Assembly: GCF_005938675.2 (NCBI RefSeq)
Contig: NZ_VCCH02000031.1
Location: forward strand, 17,468 to 81,467
Length of the DNA stretch: 64,000 bases
Direction: 5' to 3'
DNA from: Mycobacterium sp. KBS0706
GTDB taxonomy: Bacteria > Pseudomonadota > Alphaproteobacteria > DSM-16000 > Inquilinaceae
Notes under the pieces: model-generated
Databases searched by the model: none
Seen by the model: the letters and a program-made list of their open reading frames with translations, nothing else
Told to the model about the DNA's origin: nothing
Shown here: piece by piece, positions 24,940 through 32,863 of the stretch
Position numbering within the stretch: position 1 is the stretch's first letter
Layout of the letters: the number at the start of each line of letters is the position of its first letter
Position numbers and translations under genes: made by a program

Positions 24940-25854
24940 CTATTCCTGCCGGGAATGAGAGTCCTTGCCCGGAGCCGCCATTTGCGCCTCGACGAAGGCG
25001 GCGAAGGCCCGGGCCTTGGCGCTGACGACGCGGCCGGCGGGAAAGACTGCCCACAGGTCGATCGGCGCGACGGTCCAGTCCGTCAGCACCGCCTTGACCC
25101 GGCCTGACGCCAGCTCGCGCGAGAACATCCATTCCGACGCCACCGCCAGCCCCAGCCCGGCAAGCACCGCCGAGCGGACGCCCTCCGCCGCCGACACGCG
25201 GAGACGGCCCGTCACCCGCACCGAGATCTCCGACGATTCCTTGCGGAACATCCAGGCGTCGCGGGCCGGCCCGCTGGTCTGGACGATGCATTGATGCGCG
25301 ATCAGCTCGCCCGGGATGCGCGGCTCGCCGGCCCGCGCGAAATAGGCGGGCGTGCCGACCACCAGCCGCGGGGCCCGGGCGATCCGGCGTGCCGTCAGGC
25401 GAGAATTCGCCAGCTCGCCCATGCGCAGGGCGATATCGATCCCCTCCTCGACCAGGTCGATCTGGCGGTCGTCGAGCACGACCTCCAGCTCGAGCTCCGG
25501 ATGGGCGTCGAGGAAGGTCTGCAGATGCGGGATGACATGCAGCCCGGCGAAGGTCGGGGCCGCACCGACGCGCAGCCGGCCGGACAGGCTGGCGCCGGCG
25601 CCGCGGGCGGCGAGGTCGGCCTCGTCCGCCTCCTCGATCGAGCGCTTGGCGCGATGGTAGAAGCTCTCCCCGGCCTCGGTCGGGGCCAGGCCGCGGGTCG
25701 AGCGCAGCAGCAGCCTGACGCCGAGCCGGTCCTCGAGCTGGGCGACGGTCTTGGACACCGCAGGCTGGCCGATCTGAAGCTGACGCGCCGTCTCCGAAAA
25801 GGAGCCCGTCTCCATCACCCGGACGAACACCGCCATCGCCGCCAGCCTGTCCAT
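24940..25854 (-). CDS. LysR-family regulator
   Basis: A 304-residue LysR regulator. The HTH is GSFSETARQLQIGQPAVSKTV and the effector domain begins near residue 90. ATG 25854 is chosen because GGGAG lies seven bases upstream; two upstream in-frame ATGs exist. It is divergent from a peroxiredoxin-like gene and precedes the flavoprotein reductase on the same strand. Matching inverted repeats occur before both (25913-25927 and 24942-24956), suggesting one redox-related regulon: peroxiredoxin plus disulfide reductase (inference). Confidence 0.88.
   Translation of the reverse strand: MDRLAAMAVFVRVMETGSFSETARQLQIGQPAVSKTVAQLEDRLGVRLLLRSTRGLAPTEAGESFYHRAKRSIEEADEADLAARGAGASLSGRLRVGAAPTFAGLHVIPHLQTFLDAHPELELEVVLDDRQIDLVEEGIDIALRMGELANSRLTARRIARAPRLVVGTPAYFARAGEPRIPGELIAHQCIVQTSGPARDAWMFRKESSEISVRVTGRLRVSAAEGVRSAVLAGLGLAVASEWMFSRELASGRVKAVLTDWTVAPIDLWAVFPAGRVVSAKARAFAAFVEAQMAAPGKDSHSRQE
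24942..24956. promoter_or_regulatory. Candidate LysR box before the flavoprotein reductase
   Basis: ATTCC-tgccg-GGAAT is a perfect inverted pair of the T-N11-A type. It lies over the last codons of the LysR gene and upstream of the reductase gene. The 20-base segment around it matches the site at 25913-25927 at 16 of 20 positions. Confidence 0.5.
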
Positions 25855-25912
25855 GCCCATGCTCCCGCGGAATGGATTGATGCCTTGCAACGATGAGATG
25901 ATAGCCGGGACC

Positions 25913-25927
25913 ATTCTTTGCGGGAAT
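25913..25927. promoter_or_regulatory. Candidate LysR box in the LysR/peroxiredoxin gap
   Basis: ATTCT-ttgcg-GGAAT is a near-perfect inverted pair followed by GAGTCC, in the intergenic region between the divergent LysR and peroxiredoxin-like genes. It is the second copy of the motif at 24942-24956. Confidence 0.5.
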
Positions 25928-26027
25928 GAGTCCTATTCAGGCGGGCCGGCTACCTCGGCAGTGCAGCCACGGTCACCTTGGAGACGCGAACCGGGCCATC
26001 GCGGCCCGGACACCGAGGAGACCGATC

Positions 26028-26702
26028 ATGTCGCTGCAAGCCAGGCTCGACGTCTTCAAGGCCGATTTCGAGGCCGGGAAGCCGCCCTACAACGTGCCGC
26101 CCGCGGTGATCGAGACCATGCACCGCGCCACCGCCGAGCTGATCGCCTCCGGCGCCGCCGACAAGGCCCTGAAGGCCGGCGACACGGCCCCCGCCTTCAC
26201 CCTGAACGACCCCGACGGCCGGCCGGTCGCCTCGGCCGAGCTGCTGCGCAAGGGCCCCCTGGTACTCAGCTTCTACCGCGGCGTCTGGTGCCCGTATTGC
26301 AACATGGAGCTGCAGGCGCTGGAGGCGGCCCGGCCGGCCTTCGAGCAGCTCGGCGCCGCCCTGGTCGCGATCTCGCCGCAGACCGCCCCCAACAGCCGCA
26401 AATCCCTGCGCCAGAACAACCTGGGCTTCCCGATCCTGTCCGATGCCGGGGGCGCCGTGGCCGCCGCCTTCGGGCTGCGCTTCCGGCTGCCGGATTATCT
26501 GGTCGAGCTGTACAAGAGCCTGAAGAACGACCTGCCGAGCTTCAACGCCGACCCCTCCTGGACCCTGCCGATGCCGGGCCGCTACGTCGTCGCCCGGGAC
26601 GGCACGATCCTCTACGCCGAGGTCAACCCCGACTACACCCGCCGGCCGGAGCCGGAGGACATGCTGCCGGCCCTGCGCCAGGCCGCGAGCCGCGCCGCCT
26701 GA
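26028..26702 (+). CDS. Peroxiredoxin-like protein (AhpC/TSA family)
   Basis: A 224-residue thioredoxin-fold protein. An N-terminal helical part of about 50 residues is followed by the Prx domain starting GDTAPAFTLNDPDGRPV. The active-site segment is LSFYRGVWCPYCNMELQAL, a CxxC of the kind found in the alkyl hydroperoxide reductase/thiol-specific antioxidant (peroxiredoxin-like) subfamily. GAGGAG before ATG 26028 is a good ribosome binding site. It probably reduces peroxides or disulfides in the cytoplasm. It is divergent from the LysR gene, which is probably its regulator. Confidence 0.87.
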   Translation: MSLQARLDVFKADFEAGKPPYNVPPAVIETMHRATAELIASGAADKALKAGDTAPAFTLNDPDGRPVASAELLRKGPLVLSFYRGVWCPYCNMELQALEAARPAFEQLGAALVAISPQTAPNSRKSLRQNNLGFPILSDAGGAVAAAFGLRFRLPDYLVELYKSLKNDLPSFNADPSWTLPMPGRYVVARDGTILYAEVNPDYTRRPEPEDMLPALRQAASRAA

Positions 26703-26731
26703 CCATCCCCTGCCGAGCTTCCGCGGGGACC

Positions 26732-27928
26732 CTATGCGGCCTTGCTGGTGACCAGGCTGCGATAGGCGGCCGTCTCGAAATCCATGGAACCGGTGAACGA
26801 CACGGCATCGCCGAACGGCAGGATCTGCGTCGCCCAGAAGCCACCGATGCCGTTCTTGCGGTCGATCCAGTAGAACAGATTGGCGAGCCCCGCCCAGCAG
26901 AGCGCGCCGGCCGGACGACCGGTCGGCGCATCCTCGTCATTGATCATGAAGCTGTAGCCCCATGATTTCGGCATGCCGGGGAAGAACTCCGCGTCGTTCG
27001 ATAGCGCCGGAATGACGCCTGGCAGCATCCTGATCTTCTTGTCGCCCAGGCCGTTCGCCGCCGCGGCGCGGACGGTTTCGGGCCGCAGCACCGGCCCGGC
27101 CTCTCCCGCCCCGTCGTTCAGCCACATGCGGATGAAGCGGCAATAATCGCCCACCGTCGCGTAGAGCCCGTGCCCGCCCATGTGGATTTCCGGGTCCTGC
27201 GGCAGCTCGAAATCGGGCATCGGGGTGAGCGAGCCGTCGGCCTCGCGCCGATGCATGCCCGCCAGCCTGGCGCGCATCGACGGCGTGAGGCGGAAGGCGG
27301 TGTCCGTCATGCCGAGCGGCTCGAAGATCCGTTCCCGCATGACGTCGCCCAGGCGCTGGCCGCGGATGGCTTCGACGACCTGGCCGCACCAATCGAGGTT
27401 GGAGCCGTATTCCCAGCGCTCCCCCGGATCAAACAGGAGCGGCGTCATGATCGACGCCTTCGACGCGGTGGTGACACTCGGTTGACCGTGTTCGCTGGCC
27501 AGCCGGTTGTAGTCCTCGTTGAAGATGTCATAGGCCAGGCCGGCCGTGTGCAGCATCAGCATGCGAGTGGTGATGTCGCGCTTCGGCGGCCGGAGCTTCG
27601 GCCGGCCCGCCGCGTCGAATCCATCCAGGACCTGCAGCTCGCCGATGTCGGGCACATAGGTCTTCGCCGGAGCGTCGAGGTCGAGCCTGCCCTCCTCGAC
27701 GCATTGCAGCACGGCGGTGCCGGTGACGGCCTTGGTCGTCGAGAACATGGCGAAGACGCAGTCGGCCGTCATGCCGGCATCCTGGCCAAGCATGCGCTGG
27801 CCGGCCGCGCCCTCGTAGAGCGTCTCGCGCCGATCCGTGATCATGGCGACCACGCCCGGCACCCGCGGGCTGCCCGAGACCGTCCGATTCAGCACGTCAT
27901 CGGCCGCGGCCTGCAATGCGCTGGTCAT
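26732..27928 (-). CDS. Serine hydrolase, beta-lactamase class C/EstB-like family
   Basis: A 398-residue protein with the penicillin-binding fold. The catalytic S-x-x-K is S63-T-T-K66 in MFSTTKAVTG, and the Tyr motif is in WEYGSNLDW. No signal peptide is evident, unlike periplasmic AmpC, so an esterase-type (EstB-like) role in the cytoplasm is more likely than antibiotic hydrolysis. The start is ATG 27928 with GGAGGAAACG directly upstream, preferred over an ATG seven codons earlier. A GYD-domain gene lies upstream on the same strand. The substrate is unknown. Confidence 0.87.
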   Translation of the reverse strand: MTSALQAAADDVLNRTVSGSPRVPGVVAMITDRRETLYEGAAGQRMLGQDAGMTADCVFAMFSTTKAVTGTAVLQCVEEGRLDLDAPAKTYVPDIGELQVLDGFDAAGRPKLRPPKRDITTRMLMLHTAGLAYDIFNEDYNRLASEHGQPSVTTASKASIMTPLLFDPGERWEYGSNLDWCGQVVEAIRGQRLGDVMRERIFEPLGMTDTAFRLTPSMRARLAGMHRREADGSLTPMPDFELPQDPEIHMGGHGLYATVGDYCRFIRMWLNDGAGEAGPVLRPETVRAAAANGLGDKKIRMLPGVIPALSNDAEFFPGMPKSWGYSFMINDEDAPTGRPAGALCWAGLANLFYWIDRKNGIGGFWATQILPFGDAVSFTGSMDFETAAYRSLVTSKAA

Positions 27929-27995
27929 CGTTTCCTCCAGTCCTTGCACATTCTGCGGACGATGCCCGCCGACCGGCGGCCGGGTGCAAGCTCCG

Positions 27996-28292
27996 CTATT
28001 CCGGAAGATCGACCAGCATCTTCCGGTAGTCCTGCTCCGGGAACGTCTTCATCGTGGTGGTCCGGACGTTTCCGCGCGAACCGACGGCGAGCACGAACCT
28101 CGCAACCGTCTCGTCGTTCGGAGCGTCCACATGGATCATGATGTCGTATGGCCCGATGCAGAGGGACAGCTCCTTGAATTCGATGCCGAGACTCCGGGCG
28201 AGCTCCCGCCCGGCATCGATGCGCTTGGCGCCGTCACGGATGGTCCGAATTCCCTGGTCCGTGAAGTTGATCAGCAGACAATAGCCAGCCAT
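27996..28292 (-). CDS. GYD domain protein
   Basis: A 98-residue protein with the GYD family signature (LINFTDQGIRTIRDGAKRID and the core GPYDIMIHVDAPND, where GYD reads GPYD). It probably has a small dimeric alpha/beta-barrel fold. No enzymatic role is established for this family. It is 67 bases upstream of the serine hydrolase gene on the same strand, so co-transcription is likely. It is less GC-rich than its surroundings. Confidence 0.85.
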   Translation of the reverse strand: MAGYCLLINFTDQGIRTIRDGAKRIDAGRELARSLGIEFKELSLCIGPYDIMIHVDAPNDETVARFVLAVGSRGNVRTTTMKTFPEQDYRKMLVDLPE

Positions 28293-28627
28293 CTTGACCT
28301 CCCATATGAGAGCGAAAGACCGAGATGTGCCGAAGAGGGTTGCGCCCAGCGGATTGCTGCCCGCCGCAGATTATAAGAAGAGGCCGACGCCCGTCACATC
28401 TCGTGCGAGGCGACCGAAAGAAGATCCTAGGCTTCCTTCGGGTATGCCGACCGACCTTCCCTGAAGATGATGATCATGGAATTCCTCCCCATGCTGTGAT
28501 TTTTTACTTTTATCTACTGTAAATACTACGCTTCCTGATCGCGAATGTCATATGAAACCATCACAATTCAAGGATGGCGTCTGCCGGCAGAGCGGGAATG
28601 GGGGTTATGGCAAGGAGGGTCTTCCGG
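28293..28627. other. Intergenic gap, AT-rich, no gene seen
   Basis: These 335 bases separate the GYD gene from the glutathione peroxidase gene. The middle (about 28470-28560) is markedly AT-rich. A 65-codon plus-strand frame (28325-28522) has no ribosome binding site and no protein-like composition. The region near 28293-28330 probably holds the promoter of the GYD-hydrolase pair. Confidence 0.5.
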
Positions 28628-29167
28628 TCAGCGCGCCAGCGCCGCGTCGACCGCCTTGGTGACCTCCGGCCCGGTCGGCTCGGCGCCGCTCGGGAAGGCG
28701 GCCAGCAGGGTGCCGTCGCGGCCGATCAGCAGCTTGTGGAAGTTCCATTTCGGCACTGCCGCCGCATCCTGCTGCGCCGCCCAGCGGTACAGCGGATGGG
28801 CGTCGGCACCGACCACCGGCTGCTTTGCCAGCATCGGGAAGTCGATGCCGAAGGTGGTCTCGCAGAATTCCTTGATCTGGCCGGACGACCCCGGCTCCTG
28901 CGCCCCGAAATCGTTCGACGGCACGCCGAGCAGCACGAAGCCGCCGTCGCGGTGCCGGCTCCACAGCTCCTCCAGCCCGGCATATTGCCTGGTGAAGCCG
29001 CAGAAGGAGGCGGTGTTGACCACCAGCACCACCTTGCCGGCGAAGGCGTCGGGGGCGAAGGCGCCGCCTTCCAGCTTCGGCAGCGGCACGGCGGACCAGT
29101 CGAGCGGCCGGGCCGCGGCGGGAGTGGCGATCATGATCAGCACCAGGGCGATGAATCGGGCCAGCAT
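28628..29167 (-). CDS. Glutathione peroxidase family, exported
   Basis: A 179-residue protein. The signal peptide MLARFIALVLIMIATPAAA is followed by a GPx thioredoxin fold. The catalytic Cys56 is in NTASFCGFTRQY, the Gln segment is SNDFGAQEPGS, and the Trp-Asn pair is in PKWNFHKLLIG. This Cys-type GPx group usually takes thioredoxin-like donors and reduces peroxides. The signal peptide implies a periplasmic location, less common than the cytoplasmic BtuE form. It stands alone, divergent from the 2-hydroxyacid dehydrogenase gene. Confidence 0.9.
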   Translation of the reverse strand: MLARFIALVLIMIATPAAARPLDWSAVPLPKLEGGAFAPDAFAGKVVLVVNTASFCGFTRQYAGLEELWSRHRDGGFVLLGVPSNDFGAQEPGSSGQIKEFCETTFGIDFPMLAKQPVVGADAHPLYRWAAQQDAAAVPKWNFHKLLIGRDGTLLAAFPSGAEPTGPEVTKAVDAALAR

Positions 29168-29291
29168 CGGGGGACCTCCGACGGGATCTCCCCAGGCTGC
29201 GCCACAGCACCACGGGGCGCAAGACCCTGGTGCCCGCCGGCAACTCCCGTGCTAGGACGAAGTCCCGCCCGATGGCGATGGAACCCCGCCC

Positions 29292-30236
29292 GTGCCCGAA
29301 ACAATCCTGCACCTCCATCCCGGCATGCCGGAGGCGTCGCTGCGCCCGATGCGCGAGCGCTACGACCTAGTCGAGCATTCGCGCGCCAGCGCCGAGGCCG
29401 ACCCGCTGCCCCAGGCCGACCGCATCCGCGGCGTCGTCACCATCGGCGTGATCGGCATCGACCGCGTGCTGATCGACCGGCTGCCCAATCTCGGCATCAT
29501 CGCCTGCTACGGCTCGGGCTATGAGCGGATCGACGTGGCGGCGGCCAAGGCGCGGGGCATCGCCGTCACCAGCAACACCGGCGCCAACGCCGCCTGCGTC
29601 GCCGATATGGCGCTGACCCTATTGCTGGCCAGCGTGCGCCGGCTGGGCGAGGGCGACCGCTTCGTCCGCGCCGGGCAATGGACCCGACCGGCCGCGCCGC
29701 CGTCGCTGATCTCGACCGGCCTGGCCGGGCGCCGGGTCGGCATCCTCGGCCTCGGCTCGATCGGCGAGAGGATCGCGCGCCGCGCCGCCGCCTTCGACAT
29801 GGAGGTCGCCTACCACAACCGGCGGCCGAAGCCGGGCGTGCCCTGGGCGTATCACGACAGCCTGGCGGCGCTGGCGGAATGGGCCGACATCCTGGTCGTC
29901 TCCTGCCGCTCCGACGCCGGCACCCGCGGCATCGTCGACCGGTCGGTGCTGGAGGCGCTGGGGTCGCGCGGCCACGTGATCAACATCGCCCGCGGCGAGG
30001 TGCTGGACGAGCCGGCGCTGATCGCGGCGCTGGAAGCCGGCACCATCGCCGGCGCCGGCCTCGACGTGTTCGAGCACGAGCCGCAGGTGCCGGAGGCGCT
30101 GAAGCGGCTGGAGAATGTCGTGCTGGCGCCGCACATCGCCAGCATGACCGAGGCCGCCCATCGCGAGATGTGCCGCATGACGATCGACGCCCTGGACAAT
30201 TTCTTCGCCGGGCGGCCGCTGACCAACGCGGTGTGA
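29292..30236 (+). CDS. D-isomer-specific 2-hydroxyacid dehydrogenase (glyoxylate/hydroxypyruvate reductase-like)
   Basis: A 314-residue NAD(P)-dependent dehydrogenase. The nucleotide-binding motif is GRRVGILGLGSIGERIA, the catalytic Arg is in VVSCRSDAGTRG, the Glu in AGLDVFEHEPQVP, and the His in VLAPHIASMT. The order and spacing match GhrB/GyaR-type reductases of glyoxylate and hydroxypyruvate. The start is GTG 29292. It is monocistronic and convergent with an SDR gene 13 bases away. Confidence 0.9.
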   Translation: MPETILHLHPGMPEASLRPMRERYDLVEHSRASAEADPLPQADRIRGVVTIGVIGIDRVLIDRLPNLGIIACYGSGYERIDVAAAKARGIAVTSNTGANAACVADMALTLLLASVRRLGEGDRFVRAGQWTRPAAPPSLISTGLAGRRVGILGLGSIGERIARRAAAFDMEVAYHNRRPKPGVPWAYHDSLAALAEWADILVVSCRSDAGTRGIVDRSVLEALGSRGHVINIARGEVLDEPALIAALEAGTIAGAGLDVFEHEPQVPEALKRLENVVLAPHIASMTEAAHREMCRMTIDALDNFFAGRPLTNAV

Positions 30237-30249
30237 CGCATTTGGCGGC

Positions 30250-31053
30250 TCAGGCCACGGGAACGGTGCCGCCGTCGATCACATGCTCGCTGCCGTGGAT
30301 CGCGGCGGCGCGGTCGGACGCCAGGAACGTGACCAGCTCCGCCACCTCCTCCGGCCAGGCCGGGCGGCCGATCGGGATACCTCCCAGCGACGCCATCAGC
30401 GCCTGGCGGGCGCCATCGGCATCGGTGCCCAGCTTGGCCGCCAGCTCCTCGATCAGCCCGATGGCGCCGTCGGTCTGGACCCAGCCCGGCGCCACCCGGA
30501 CGACGCGCACGCCTTTCGGCCCGACCTCCTTCGCCAGCGCCTTGCTGTAGGTCGACAACGCCGCCTTGGCTGCGGCATAGGCGATGGTCGCCTCCGGCAG
30601 CGGCAGCCGGCTCTGGATCGATCCGACATGGATGATCACGCCGGCGCCGCGGTCGAGCATCCCCGGCAGCAGCGCCCGGTCCAGCCGCACCGCCGGCAGC
30701 AGGTTCAGGTCGAGCGCACGCTGCCATTCGCCGTCGTCCAGCACCGCGAAGCCGCCGGCCGGGGCCTTCGAGCCACCGAGGACATGGACGAGGATGTCGG
30801 CCCCGCCGAGCCGGTCCTGCACTGCTTCGGCCACGACGGCGCAGCCTTCGGCCTCAGCCAGGTTCGCCGTCACGAAGGGCTCGGAATCGTCCAGATCGGC
30901 CGGCCGGCTGCGGGCGACGGCGAGGACATGAGCGCCGGCCCGCCGCAGCCGCGCCGCCACCGCGGCACCGATGCCGCGGCTGCCGCTGGTCACCAAAGCG
31001 CGCTTGCCCGCGAGCTCGCGCGGATCCGCCGGGAAAACGGGTCGGGCGGTCAT
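30250..31053 (-). CDS. SDR-family oxidoreductase
   Basis: A 267-residue short-chain dehydrogenase. The cofactor motif is TSGSRGIGAAVAARL (T-G-x3-G-x-G type), the active-site Ser is in IIHVGSIQS, and the Tyr and Lys are in IAYAAAKAALS. Its ATG overlaps the stop of the upstream SnoaL-like gene, so the pair is coupled. An HxlR gene faces them, making an HxlR-controlled detoxification/redox unit plausible. The substrate is unknown. Confidence 0.9.
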   Translation of the reverse strand: MTARPVFPADPRELAGKRALVTSGSRGIGAAVAARLRRAGAHVLAVARSRPADLDDSEPFVTANLAEAEGCAVVAEAVQDRLGGADILVHVLGGSKAPAGGFAVLDDGEWQRALDLNLLPAVRLDRALLPGMLDRGAGVIIHVGSIQSRLPLPEATIAYAAAKAALSTYSKALAKEVGPKGVRVVRVAPGWVQTDGAIGLIEELAAKLGTDADGARQALMASLGGIPIGRPAWPEEVAELVTFLASDRAAAIHGSEHVIDGGTVPVA

Positions 31054-31379
31054 CCATGGATCTCCAGCGTCTCGATGCGGCCGCCCTTCAGGCCGAAGAC
31101 ATAACGCAACTCGACCGGGCTGCCCGGAAACTGACCGGAGACCCGGCCGGTGAGCACCGCCCCGCCTTCCGCCTCGATCACGGCGATCGGCTCGACCGTA
31201 TATTGGTATTTGCGCTTCGACTCGGCCTTCCAGGCCAGGATGGCGTCCAGGCCGCGGATGGTGCGGCCCTCGTCGCGGACCACGGCATCGGCGGCGAAGC
31301 AGGCGGCCAGCGCCGCATCATCCCCCGCATTGTCGGCGGCGACATAGGCGGCGATCGGGTCGGGGAGCTTGAGCGTCAT
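31050..31379 (-). CDS. NTF2/SnoaL-like protein
   Basis: A 109-residue cone-shaped NTF2-fold protein: PIAAYVAADNAGDDAALAAC at the N-terminus, AILAWKAESKRKYQYTVEPI in the middle, LRYVFGLKGGRIETLEIHG at the end. Such proteins act as small hydrolases/isomerases or binding partners. GGAGG six bases before ATG 31379 sets the start. It lies first in a two-gene operon with the SDR, divergent from the HxlR gene. Confidence 0.85.
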   Translation of the reverse strand: MTLKLPDPIAAYVAADNAGDDAALAACFAADAVVRDEGRTIRGLDAILAWKAESKRKYQYTVEPIAVIEAEGGAVLTGRVSGQFPGSPVELRYVFGLKGGRIETLEIHG

Positions 31380-31427
31380 GTGGATCCTCCGGTTGCAGGA
31401 GACCGAGGATGGGAATAGGGTTTCGCG

Positions 31428-31811
31428 ATGGCAAGTACGCACGAAAAAGTAAGGTACTCACCCAAAGGTGAGCGCCCGATCTACACTCCAGGCTCTGCCG
31501 CCGCGGGCGTCGAGCAGGCGTTGAAGGTTCTGGAGGGGCGGTGGAAGCTGGTGATCCTGTTCCACCTGTTCGGCGGCAGGCTGCTGCGCTTCTCGGAGCT
31601 GGAGCGCGCCATTCCGGCGATCTCGCAGAAGATGCTGATCCAGCAGCTGCGGCAGATGGAGGCGGACGGCATCGTCCGCCGCATCGTCCACCACCAGGTG
31701 CCGCCCAAGGTCGAGTACGCGCTGACCGATTGGGGCCAGGCGCTGTGCCCGGCGCTGGACGCGATCCTGACCTGGGCGGAGCAGCGCCCGCCCGCCGAAG
31801 CCCAGAGCTGA
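31428..31811 (+). CDS. HxlR-family transcriptional regulator
   Basis: A 127-residue winged-helix protein with the HxlR core (VEQALKVLEGRWKLVILFHL, then RFSELERAIPAISQKMLIQQL and YALTDWG). Most relatives carry an N-terminal Cys before the ALELIGGKW segment and sense electrophiles or thiol stress; no Cys is present there in this protein. It is divergent from the SnoaL-SDR pair with only 48 bases between starts, so the promoters must overlap. A HAD gene follows 14 bases downstream. Confidence 0.9.
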   Translation: MASTHEKVRYSPKGERPIYTPGSAAAGVEQALKVLEGRWKLVILFHLFGGRLLRFSELERAIPAISQKMLIQQLRQMEADGIVRRIVHHQVPPKVEYALTDWGQALCPALDAILTWAEQRPPAEAQS

Positions 31812-31825
31812 ACAGGGAGCAGACG

Positions 31826-32500
31826 ATGGATGCGCTGACCGGGGTGAAGGCCTGCGTCTTCGACGCCTATGGCACGCTGTTCGACACCGCCTCCGCCGCC
31901 CGGCGCAGCGCCGAGTTCTTGGGCGACAAGGCCGGCCCGCTGGCCGCCCTGTGGCGCGAGAAGCAGCTGGCCTACACCTGGCTGCGGGCGGTGCAGGGCC
32001 GCCACGCCGATTTCTGGCAGGTCACCGGCGACGCGCTGGACTTCGCGCTGGAGGCGCTGGCCATCGAACGTCCCGGCCTGCGGGACCGGCTGATGCAGCT
32101 GTACCTGACGCTCGACCCCTATCCCGAAGTGCCCGAGGTGCTGCGCCGGCTGCGCGCGGCCGGGCTGAAGACCGCGATCCTGTCGAACGGCACGCCGCGG
32201 ATGATCGAGGCGCTGGTCGCCGGCGCCGAGCTGGAGTTCGACGCCCTGCTGTCGGTGGAGCAGGCCGGCGCCTACAAGCCGCATGCCAGCGTCTACCAGC
32301 TGGCGCTCGACGCCTTCGGCCTGCCGGCCCGGGCGATCGCCTTCCAGTCGTCGAATGGCTGGGATGCCTATGGCGCCTCGGCCTTCGGCCTGCAGGTGGT
32401 CTGGTGCAACCGCAGCCGGCAGCCGCGCGAGCGCCTGCCCGGCGCGCCGAACCGCGAGGTCGACACGCTGGCGGCGCTGCCGGGCCTGGTCGGGGCCTGA
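31826..32500 (+). CDS. Haloacid dehalogenase, type II
   Basis: A 224-residue HAD hydrolase with the (S)-2-haloacid dehalogenase pattern: nucleophile Asp in VFDAYGTLFD, LSNGTPRM (motif II Ser-Asn), Lys in AGAYKPHASVY, and the distinctive SSNGWDAYGASAFG with the Asn/Asp pair. It hydrolyses 2-haloalkanoates to 2-hydroxyacids in characterised homologues. GGGAG before ATG 31826 is the ribosome binding site. It is probably co-transcribed with the HxlR gene. Confidence 0.9.
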   Translation: MDALTGVKACVFDAYGTLFDTASAARRSAEFLGDKAGPLAALWREKQLAYTWLRAVQGRHADFWQVTGDALDFALEALAIERPGLRDRLMQLYLTLDPYPEVPEVLRRLRAAGLKTAILSNGTPRMIEALVAGAELEFDALLSVEQAGAYKPHASVYQLALDAFGLPARAIAFQSSNGWDAYGASAFGLQVVWCNRSRQPRERLPGAPNREVDTLAALPGLVGA

Positions 32501-32507
32501 GCTCTGA

Positions 32508-32798
32508 TCAGACCGCGGGCTTCTCGGGCACCGGCGAATAGGCCTCGCCGAAATCGACGACGCAGGCCAGCCCATCGGGCGTGACGACCAGGATGGTGTA
32601 GGTCTCGCCGCCGGGGCTGGCCAGGATCTCGACCACATGACCACGGGTCGAGAGCATCCGGGCAACCGGCACCTCCTTGACCTGGTCTCGGAGGGCGGCG
32701 GCAAAGGCGTCGTAGGGCGCACAGACCGGAGCCGCCGGACCGGCCTGCGCTGTCGTTCCCGCCAGCGCGATGCCGGCGGCCAGAAGCAGGGTCCTCAT
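32508..32798 (-). CDS. Small secreted protein of unknown function
   Basis: A 96-residue protein with a Sec signal peptide (MRTLLLAAGIALAGTTAQAG) and a compact mature domain of about 75 residues (DAFAAALRDQVKEVPVARML, then YTILVVTPDGLACVVDFGEAY). GGAGG five bases before ATG 32798 sets the start. The frame runs on upstream into the LacI gene region, but that part is a shadow. Similar short periplasmic proteins are common in Alphaproteobacteria, and I know of no function. Confidence 0.78.
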   Translation of the reverse strand: MRTLLLAAGIALAGTTAQAGPAAPVCAPYDAFAAALRDQVKEVPVARMLSTRGHVVEILASPGGETYTILVVTPDGLACVVDFGEAYSPVPEKPAV

Positions 32799-32863
32799 GG
32801 CGACCTCCATACAATATATGGGGCGCGGCAAGGCCGCGGCCAAGGACGATGCGTCCCGCCGCG

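Noticed and set aside
26732..27928. AmpC beta-lactamase
   Set aside because: The S-x-x-K and Tyr motifs fit the wider fold, but there is no signal peptide and no AmpR neighbour; an EstB-like hydrolase is more likely.
28325..28522. 65-codon plus-strand frame in an AT-rich gap
   Set aside because: No ribosome binding site, no protein-like composition, and its end falls in the AT-rich promoter-like stretch.
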